Source of the DNA: RGDT01 sp964630925
Lineage (GTDB): Bacteria > Planctomycetota > Planctomycetia > Gemmatales > Gemmataceae
Length of the DNA: 11,947 bases
Assembly (NCBI GenBank): GCA_964630925.1
Contig: CAZVZK010000228.1
Location: 1 to 11,947 of the forward strand
Direction: 5' to 3'
Shown: piece after piece, positions 6,394 to 11,947 of the stretch
Numbering within the stretch: position 1 is the stretch's first letter
How the letters are laid out: every line of letters starts with the position of its first letter
Translations under genes and position numbers: made by a program
Notes under the pieces: model-generated
What the model saw: only the letters and a program-made list of their open reading frames with translations
The model's database searches: none
What the model was told of the DNA's origin: nothing

Positions 6394-8319
6394 CTACTTC
6401 GGGGCCGGGGGGTCCCACAGGCGGAGTTTGGCGTCGGCGCCGCCGGTGACGAGGCGGCCGGAGCGGGTGAACGCCATCGCGGCGACGGGGCCGGTGTGGC
6501 CACGCGCGGCGGCGCGGGTCTTCTCGGCCTTCACGTCGAACAGCCAGACGGTGTCGCCCTCGGCGACGGCGAGCCAGCGTCCGTCGGGGGAGGCGGCGAG
6601 GGCGCCGGCGGGTGTCTTGAGCGGCTCCGTCGAGAACACGAGGCCCTTGCCGCGGTGCCAGAATTCGACGGCGCGGCCGACGGCGACGGCGGCGAGGGGG
6701 GGCGAGCCGGCGACGACGGTGAGGAGGCGCGTCACGTCGGACATGGGCGCTGAAACGGAGGGGGCCCCGCCGGCGTCGGGCCACCAACGGATGCGGCGGT
6801 CGGTGTGGACGGTGACGAGCCAATCGCCGTCGGGCGCGAAGGCCATGAGGCGGGCTCGCGAGGGCACGTCGGTGGCGAGATCGGCCGTCTTCGGCTCGTC
6901 ACGGGCTCGCTTGACGATGCGGCTCGGGCCGGTCCTCGGGGCGAGGGCGACCCAGGCGCCCGTCGGGTGCATCGCGGTGCAGAGGACGCCGTTATCATCG
7001 ACGGGCTGGACGTCCCATGCGCGTGACGGCCCGCCGCCTGCGGCCCAGGAGCGTAGGCCGGCGGCGTACTCGGCGACGCCGCTCCCGTCGGGGGCGAAGG
7101 CGAGATAGTTGATCGGATGACGCTTCGATTCCTCGAGGAGCGGGGGGCCGGCGAGGGGGCCGAGGCGCATCTCGTTCGCAGGCTTCTCTTTCTTCCTGTC
7201 GATGGTGTACGACCATGCGAACGTGTTCTCGTCTGCGGGGCTGGCGGCGAGCGCCAGGACGGGGCCGCCGGCGTCGTGCGGCCCCGAGGCCGGCTTCAGC
7301 TCGATCAGCCCGCCTTCCTTCGGCACGGGTGGCACCTTGCCGGGCGGGGCCGTGTCCTCCTTGCGCGGCCAGGCGATGGCGGCGACGATGAGGACGGCGA
7401 CGGCGGCACCGCCGGCCAGCCAGGGCCAGAGCGGGCGGCGTGGAGGTGTCGGCGTGAGTGTGGTCTCCGGGGCGGAAAGGGCTGCCTCGATGGCTTGCAA
7501 CATCTCCGTCGCGCTGGCGTAGCGTTGGGCAGGGGCCTTGGCCATCGCGCGGCGGATGACCTCGCCGGCCGGGAGGCCGGACAGGTCGGGCAGGGGGGCG
7601 CGGAGGTGGGCGTCCATGTAGCCGCCGATGTGCCCGGACTGGAAGGGCGGCCTGCCGGTGAGGAGGGCGTAGAGGGTGGCGCCGAGGCTGTAGAGGTCGC
7701 TGGCCGGGCCGAGACGCTCGCCCAGGAATTGTTCGGGGCTCATGAAGGCGGGGGTGCCGGCGGTGCGTCCGCGCTGGGTGGCGAGGCCGCCGTCGGCGAG
7801 GCGCGGGACAGCGAGGCCGAAGTCGCCGAGTTTGGCGGGGCCGTCGGCGGGCAGGAGGATGTTGCCGGGCTTCACGTCGCGGTGGATGAGGCCGGCGGCG
7901 TGGGCGGCGGCGAGGGCGCGGCACACGTCGGCGGCGACGGCGAGGGCGCGGGCGGGGGGCAGGGGGCCGGCGGCGAGGGCGTCCTGGGCGGTGCCGCCCT
8001 CGACCAGCTCCATGGCGATGAAGACGTCGTCGCCGTCGCGTCCGGCGTCGTGGACGGTGACGGCGCAGGGGTGGCGGAGGCGGGCGGCGGCGCGGGCCTC
8101 CTCGAGGAACATCTCCACGGCACGGGGGCCGTCGAGGGCGGCTCCGGGGAGGAGCTTGAGGGCGACGCGGCGGAGGAGGACGGAGTCGGTGGCCTCGTAG
8201 ACGACGCCCATGCCGCCCTGGCCGAGCAGACGCACCACCTCGTACTTGCCCGCGATGCGCGTGACGACGCGCGGTGCGGTGGTCGGCGGGCAGACGGTGG
8301 GGGGCGTCTCGTCGTTCAT
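6394..8319 (-). CDS. Transmembrane Ser/Thr protein kinase with a C-terminal WD40-like propeller
   Basis: The 641-aa protein has a Hanks-type kinase domain at about 26-282 with all key motifs: glycine loop G-Q-G-G-M-G (33-38), V-A-L-K with K55, E74 in helix C, H-R-D-V-K-P-G-N (146-153), D-F-G (166-168), and S-P-E in the activation segment (194-196). It should be an active kinase. A proline-rich linker is followed by one membrane segment (297-317) ending in W-P-R-K, so the kinase faces the cytoplasm. Residues about 345-641 lie outside and hold WD40-like blades, the last ending G-G-A-D-A-K-L-R-L-W-D. This layout is common in planctomycetes. The N-terminal 25 residues are P/T-rich. ATG 8319 is preferred; an in-frame ATG at 8337 would add six residues. 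It is first of the minus-strand gene run. The signal and substrates are unknown; a link to the downstream hydroxyproline genes is inference. Confidence 0.9.
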   Translation of the reverse strand: MNDETPPTVCPPTTAPRVVTRIAGKYEVVRLLGQGGMGVVYEATDSVLLRRVALKLLPGAALDGPRAVEMFLEEARAAARLRHPCAVTVHDAGRDGDDVFIAMELVEGGTAQDALAAGPLPPARALAVAADVCRALAAAHAAGLIHRDVKPGNILLPADGPAKLGDFGLAVPRLADGGLATQRGRTAGTPAFMSPEQFLGERLGPASDLYSLGATLYALLTGRPPFQSGHIGGYMDAHLRAPLPDLSGLPAGEVIRRAMAKAPAQRYASATEMLQAIEAALSAPETTLTPTPPRRPLWPWLAGGAAVAVLIVAAIAWPRKEDTAPPGKVPPVPKEGGLIELKPASGPHDAGGPVLALAASPADENTFAWSYTIDRKKEKPANEMRLGPLAGPPLLEESKRHPINYLAFAPDGSGVAEYAAGLRSWAAGGGPSRAWDVQPVDDNGVLCTAMHPTGAWVALAPRTGPSRIVKRARDEPKTADLATDVPSRARLMAFAPDGDWLVTVHTDRRIRWWPDAGGAPSVSAPMSDVTRLLTVVAGSPPLAAVAVGRAVEFWHRGKGLVFSTEPLKTPAGALAASPDGRWLAVAEGDTVWLFDVKAEKTRAAARGHTGPVAAMAFTRSGRLVTGGADAKLRLWDPPAPK

Positions 8320-8325
8320 GCGCCC

Positions 8326-8354
8326 ATTATCCTGCATGGCCGCGCCGACGCCAA
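8326..8354 (-). promoter_or_regulatory. Candidate sigma-70-like promoter for the kinase operon, possibly leaderless
   Basis: On the minus strand TTGGCG (8354-8349) and GATAAT (8331-8326) are separated by exactly 17 nt. GATAAT ends only 6 nt before the kinase ATG at 8319, so the transcript would start at or next to that ATG. The only possible ribosome site, AGGA, overlaps the -10 box. If the downstream ATG is the true start, the mRNA would be nearly leaderless. Both hexamers are fair to good matches, but this is a sequence-only prediction in a phylum whose promoters are poorly defined. Confidence 0.45.
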
Positions 8355-8383
8355 GCACGAACTGGGGCGCTCGCCTGATCCGG

Positions 8384-8434
8384 GGCACGGCACGCTCACG
8401 CCGTGCCGCTCGCCTCGAGCCCTGTCCTTGAGGC
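8384..8434. other. Two adjacent hairpins in the kinase/cytochrome intergenic region
   Basis: An 8-bp perfect inverted repeat, GGCACGGC (8384-8391) with GCCGTGCC (8400-8407), encloses an 8-nt loop. Next to it GCCTCGAG (8412-8419) pairs with CTTGAGGC (8427-8434) with one G-T wobble. They sit upstream of both divergent genes and could be operator half-sites, RNA structures or a degenerate repeat. The rest of 8320-8535 shows only the two candidate promoters. Confidence 0.4.
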
Positions 8435-8476
8435 CCCGCCGGGCACGATGATGGGGAAGACGGCCCCGGCACCCGC

Positions 8477-8507
8477 TTGACGCCGGCCTCCGCATCTGGG
8501 ACACTAT
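8477..8507 (+). promoter_or_regulatory. Candidate promoter for the cytochrome/DUF1592 gene
   Basis: TTGACG at 8477-8482 is a strong -35 match. The -10 is poor: GACACT at 17-nt spacing (8500-8505) or CACTAT at 19-nt spacing (8502-8507). A start near 8514 would give a leader of about 20 nt in which no ribosome binding site is visible before the ATG at 8536. Confidence 0.4.
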
Positions 8508-8535
8508 CAACACAACCCACCGGACCCCACCCGCG

Positions 8536-10812
8536 ATGTCCCACCCGCCGAGATTCCTCCTGCTGCTCACCGCCCTCGTCGTCGGCCCCGCGTTGGCCGC
8601 CGAGGACGGGGCACGCCTGTACAAGGATCAATGTGCGCGCTGCCACGGCGCCACGGGGCAGGGGACCAAGCGGTACAAGAAGAAGCTCGAGGGCGACCTG
8701 TCGGTGGCACAGCTCGCGGCGCTCGTCCACAAGACGATGCCCGAGGACGAGCCGGGGTACCTGTCGCGCGCCGAGGCGGACGCCATCGCGGCCCACATCC
8801 ACGGGACGTTCTACTCGAACCTGGCGCGGGAGCGAGACAGGCCGGCCCGCGTCGCCCTGTCGCGGCTCACCGTGCGGCAGTACCGGCAGACGCTGGCGGA
8901 CCTGGTCGGCTCGTTCCGCTGGCAGCCGAAACGCGACGAGGTGCGCGGGCTGAAGGCGGAGTACTTCAAGGGCCGGCGGATGCAGCCGGGGGCGCGCGTG
9001 CTGGAGAGGACGGACGCCGAGGTGGCGTTCGACTTCAAGCTCGAATCGCCGGTGCCGGGGAAGATCGAGCCGGAGGAGTTCTCGATCCGCTGGACGGGGG
9101 CGCTGCTCGCCCCCGAGACGGGGGAGTACACGTTCACGGTGAGGACGGAGCACGCGGCCCGGCTGTGGATCAACGACAACAAGACTCCCCTCATCGACGC
9201 CTGGGTGAAGTCGGGCAAGGACACCGATTACTCCGCGACGGTCTTCCTGGTCGCAGGCCGGGCGTATTCGCTGCGGCTTGAGTACACGAAGGCCAAGCAG
9301 GGGGTCGATGATTCGAAGAAGGGGAAGAAGCTGCCGCCGGCTCCATCGTCGATGGCGCTGTTGTGGAAGCCGCCGCACCAGGGGCGCGTGGCGGTGCCGT
9401 CGCGGCACCTGTCGCCCAACCCGGCGCCGGAGTCGTACGTGTGCGCCGTGCCGTTCCCGCCGGACGACCGGAGTTTCGGCTGGGAGCGCGGGGCAACCGT
9501 GTCGAAGGAGTGGGACCAGGCGACGACCGACGGGGCGATTGACGCGGCGGGGTACATCGCGGCGCGGATCAACGAGCTGGCGGGGACGCGCGACGGGGCG
9601 GGGGACAGGGCGGCGAAGATCAAGGCGTTCGCACATGCCTTCGCGCAGAGGGCGTTCCGGAGGCCGCTGACGGACGGGCAGAAGGCGGCCATCGACAGGC
9701 AGTTGGCGGATGTGGAGAACGGCGTCAAGCGGGCGGTGCTGCTGGTGCTGAAGTCGCCGGGCTTCCTGTACCGCGAGGCGGGGACGCCGGCGGGCGGGTA
9801 TGACGTGGCGGCGCGGCTGTCGTTCGGGCTGTGGGACTCGATCCCCGACAAGGAGCTGCTCGACGCGGCGGCCGCGGGGAAGCCGGCGACGGCGGATGAC
9901 GTGCGGAGGCAGGCGGAGCGGATGCTGGCCGACCCGCGGGCGAAGGCGAAGTTGCACGCCTTCCTGCTGTCGTGGGTGAAGGCGGACGGGCCGCACGACC
10001 TGGCCAAGGACGCGAAGAAGTTCCCCGGCTTCGACGCGGGCGCAGCCGCGGACCTGCGGGCGTCGCTGGATCTGTTCCTCGACGGCGTCGTGTGGTCGGA
10101 GGGGTCCGATTACCGGCAGTTGCTGCTGGCGGAGGAGGTGCCGCTGAACGCGCGGCTGGCGAAGCTGTACGGGGCGAGCGTGGAGGGCGGCGGGTTCAAG
10201 CCGGTGAGGCTCGACGGCGGCAGGCGGGCCGGGGTGTTGACGCATCCGTTTTTGATGACGAGCTTCTCGCACAGCGCCGAGTCGTCGCCGATCCACCGGG
10301 GGGTGTTCCTGGCGCGGGGCGTGCTGGGGGTGGCGATCAAGACGCCGCCGGAGGCGGTGGCGCCGTCGCCGCCGGAATTGCACCCGTCGCTGACGACGCG
10401 CGAGCGTGTGGCGCTGCAGACGAAGGGTGCGGGGTGCATGACGTGCCACGCGGTCATCAACCCGCTGGGGTTCGCGCTGGAGCATTTCGACGCCGTGGGC
10501 CGATACCGTGAGAAGGACAACGGCAAGCCGGTGGACGCGGCGGGGTCGTACGAGACGCGGTCGGGGAAGTCGGTGGCCGTGCGCGGGGCGCGCGAGCTGG
10601 CGGCGTTCCTGGCCGACAGCCCGGAGGCCCATGAGGCGTTCGCCGAGCAGATGTTTCACTATCTTGTCCAGCAGCCGCCGCGGGCGTACGCCCCGGACGC
10701 CGTGGCGCGGCTGAGGAAGTCGTTCACCGCCAACAAGTTCCACATCCGCAAGTTGGCCGGCGAGGTCATGGCCCTCGCCGCGCTCCCACCCGAACGGAAG
10801 GACCGCCGATGA
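8536..10812 (+). CDS. Exported multi-domain cytochrome c / PA14 / DUF1587-1595-1592-1588-1585 protein
   Basis: The 758-aa protein has a Sec leader (1 to about 22, ending A-L-A-A). A class I cytochrome c domain follows, with C-A-R-C-H at 33-37 and a likely distal Met in T-M-P (M68). A DUF1587-like helix (R-L-T-V-R-Q-Y, 110-116) comes next. A PA14-type beta domain at about 138-270 begins L-K-A-E-Y-F and includes G-E-Y-T-F and L-W-I-N-D. Then come DUF1595 (F-A-Q-R-A-F-R-R-P-L-T, near 368-378), DUF1592 (A-A-R-L-S-F-G-L-W, near 425), DUF1588 (G-V-L-T-H and S-S-P-I-H-R-G, near 565-590) and DUF1585, which carries a second C-M-T-C-H at 634-638 and the N-P-L-G-F-A-L-E-H-F-D-A-V-G-R motif. It should be a periplasmic diheme protein. 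The family is widespread in planctomycetes without a proven reaction; PA14 suggests carbohydrate binding. No ribosome site is visible before ATG 8536. It overlaps the next gene by ATGA. Confidence 0.9.
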   Translation: MSHPPRFLLLLTALVVGPALAAEDGARLYKDQCARCHGATGQGTKRYKKKLEGDLSVAQLAALVHKTMPEDEPGYLSRAEADAIAAHIHGTFYSNLARERDRPARVALSRLTVRQYRQTLADLVGSFRWQPKRDEVRGLKAEYFKGRRMQPGARVLERTDAEVAFDFKLESPVPGKIEPEEFSIRWTGALLAPETGEYTFTVRTEHAARLWINDNKTPLIDAWVKSGKDTDYSATVFLVAGRAYSLRLEYTKAKQGVDDSKKGKKLPPAPSSMALLWKPPHQGRVAVPSRHLSPNPAPESYVCAVPFPPDDRSFGWERGATVSKEWDQATTDGAIDAAGYIAARINELAGTRDGAGDRAAKIKAFAHAFAQRAFRRPLTDGQKAAIDRQLADVENGVKRAVLLVLKSPGFLYREAGTPAGGYDVAARLSFGLWDSIPDKELLDAAAAGKPATADDVRRQAERMLADPRAKAKLHAFLLSWVKADGPHDLAKDAKKFPGFDAGAAADLRASLDLFLDGVVWSEGSDYRQLLLAEEVPLNARLAKLYGASVEGGGFKPVRLDGGRRAGVLTHPFLMTSFSHSAESSPIHRGVFLARGVLGVAIKTPPEAVAPSPPELHPSLTTRERVALQTKGAGCMTCHAVINPLGFALEHFDAVGRYREKDNGKPVDAAGSYETRSGKSVAVRGARELAAFLADSPEAHEAFAEQMFHYLVQQPPRAYAPDAVARLRKSFTANKFHIRKLAGEVMALAALPPERKDRR

Positions 10813-11947
10813 CCGCCTCCCGCCGTGACGTTCTGCGTGACCTGGGCCTGGGTGCGGCGTCGCTGCCGTTCCTGATGAATCTGCCGTCTTTCGGCTTCGC
10901 GAACACGGTGAAGCGGAAGCAGCGGCTGGTGATCATGTTCAGCCCGAACGGGGTGGTGCCGAAGGCGTTCTGGCCGGACGAGGAGGGGGCGAAGTTCACG
11001 CTCAAGGAGAGCCTGACGCCGCTGGAGCCGTTTCAGTCGCGGACGCTGATCCTGAACGGCGTGTGCGACAAGGTGCGTGGCGACGGCGACAACCACATGC
11101 GCGGCATGGGTTGCCTGCTGACGGGGGCGGAGCTGTACCCTGGGAACATCCAGGGCGGCTCGCACACGCCGGCGGGGTGGGCGTCGGGCCTGTCGATCGA
11201 TCAGGAGATCAAGAACCACCTGCAGAAGGACGCGGCGACGCGGACGCGTTTCGGGTCGCTGGAGTTCGGGGTGATGGTGCCGGAGCGGGCGGACACGTGG
11301 ACGCGGATGGTGTACGCGGGGCCGAACAAGCCGGTGACGCCGGTGGACAGCCCGTATCAGATGTTCAACAAGCTGTACGGCAAGGCGAAGGACAAGGCGC
11401 TGCTGGCGAGCGTCCTCGACGACGTGCGCGACGATTTGAAGAAGTTGAGCGGTGCCGTGGGGAGCGAGGACCGGAAGCTGATCGACGAGCACGCGACGTT
11501 CGTGCGCGAGATGGAGCAGGAGCTGAAGGCGTCGGCGTCGGCGAAGACGACGGCGGAGGCGCCGAAGGTGGAGGCGGGGGTGAAGGCGGACAACGACAAC
11601 ATCCCCAAGCTGAGCAAGATGCAGATCGAGCTGATGGTGAATAGCTTCGCGAACGACTTCGCGCGGGTGGCGACGCTGCAATACACGAACTCGGTGGGCG
11701 GGGCGCGGCACCGGTGGCTGGGGGTGGCGGAGGGGCACCACGAGCTGTCGCACGAGCCGGACACGAACGCGAAGGCGCAGGAGAAGCTGACGAAGATCAA
11801 CAGGTGGTATTGCGAGCAGATGGCGTACCTGGCGAAGCGTCTGAGCGAGACGCCGGAGCCGGGCGGCGAGGGGAGCCTGCTGGATAACACGGTGATCGTG
11901 TGGACGAATGAGCTGGGCAAGGGGAACTCGCACACGCTGGACAACAT
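10809..11947 (+). CDS. DUF1552 family protein with Tat signal, 3' end outside the window
   Basis: The first 379 residues are visible and the frame is open to the window end. The N-terminus S-R-R-D-V-L-R-D-L-G-L-G-A-A-S-L-P-F is a twin-arginine signal, so it should be exported folded. The body matches DUF1552: V-I-M-F-S-P-N-G-V-V-P-K-A-F-W-P, then L-I-L-N-G-V, D-N-H-M-R-G-M-G-C-L-L-T-G, S-I-D-Q-E-I, and near the end V-I-V-W-T-N-E-L-G-K-G-N-S-H-T. The family is related in form to the DUF1501/sulfatase-like fold; no reaction is established. A helical, K/E/A-rich stretch lies at about 200-265. Its ATG overlaps the stop of the cytochrome gene in ATGA, so the pair is almost certainly translationally coupled. 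DUF1592 and DUF1552 proteins are regular partners in planctomycetes and probably act together. Family members are usually 400-450 aa, so little is missing. Confidence 0.9.
   Translation, partial: MTASRRDVLRDLGLGAASLPFLMNLPSFGFANTVKRKQRLVIMFSPNGVVPKAFWPDEEGAKFTLKESLTPLEPFQSRTLILNGVCDKVRGDGDNHMRGMGCLLTGAELYPGNIQGGSHTPAGWASGLSIDQEIKNHLQKDAATRTRFGSLEFGVMVPERADTWTRMVYAGPNKPVTPVDSPYQMFNKLYGKAKDKALLASVLDDVRDDLKKLSGAVGSEDRKLIDEHATFVREMEQELKASASAKTTAEAPKVEAGVKADNDNIPKLSKMQIELMVNSFANDFARVATLQYTNSVGGARHRWLGVAEGHHELSHEPDTNAKAQEKLTKINRWYCEQMAYLAKRLSETPEPGGEGSLLDNTVIVWTNELGKGNSHTLDN

Noticed and set aside
6394..10743. Minus-strand reading frame open far upstream of the kinase start, giving a 1449-residue product
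   Set aside because: The part beyond 8319 runs antisense to the well-supported cytochrome/DUF1592 gene and is an R/P/H/L-rich low-complexity translation typical of high-GC antisense frames.
10659..11933. Minus-strand frame of 424 residues over the DUF1552 gene
   Set aside because: It is an arginine/leucine/histidine-rich antisense shadow of a gene with clear DUF1552 motifs.
1..11947. tRNA, rRNA or insertion sequence with transposase
   Set aside because: No cloverleaf-like tract, conserved rRNA segment or transposase-like protein was recognised on either strand.

Overview
This is a GC-rich window, roughly two-thirds G+C by eye, that looks like chromosomal DNA from a planctomycete, most likely of the Gemmata group. 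The evidence is the gene content: a multi-domain DUF1587/1592/1588/1585 cytochrome gene coupled to a DUF1552 gene, an exported PQQ-like beta-propeller opening with a W-P-Q-F-R-G-P motif, and a membrane Ser/Thr kinase with an outer propeller. The lineage is inferred from family knowledge, not from a marker gene.

Layout. Positions 1-148 hold a cluster of palindromic units that runs into the 3' end of the first gene. 137-2239 (minus) encodes an exported sialidase fused to a TolB-like propeller. It diverges, across a 66-bp gap, from a small antibiotic-biosynthesis-monooxygenase (ABM) family gene at 2306-2698 (plus). A foldback element at 2651-2838 covers the 3' end of that gene. A minus-strand run follows, in transcription order: kinase/propeller (8319-6394), PQQ-like propeller (6374-5109), 4-hydroxyproline 2-epimerase (5098-4166) and a DadA-like FAD oxidase/dehydrogenase (4047-2851). 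Gaps are 19 and 10 bp for the first three genes, then 118 bp before the last, and that last gap is filled by a near-perfect long hairpin. A 216-bp divergent intergenic region (8320-8535) with candidate promoters on both strands separates the kinase from the plus-strand pair: the cytochrome/PA14/DUF1592 gene (8536-10812) and a Tat-signal DUF1552 gene (from 10809, cut by the window end), which overlap by ATGA.

How they may work together. The epimerase and oxidase form the first two steps of trans-4-hydroxy-L-proline breakdown (epimerisation to cis-4-hydroxy-D-proline, then oxidation to pyrroline-4-hydroxy-2-carboxylate). The later deaminase and dehydrogenase are not in this window. The kinase and propeller lie upstream in the same probable transcript, so a sensing or surface role tied to this nutrient is possible but is inference. 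The sialidase suggests use of sialylated glycans. No complete, clearly new defence or mobile system is visible. The most distinctive features are three different palindromic element families at gene 3' ends, two of which supply coding sequence including the stop codon, and the sialidase-TolB fusion.
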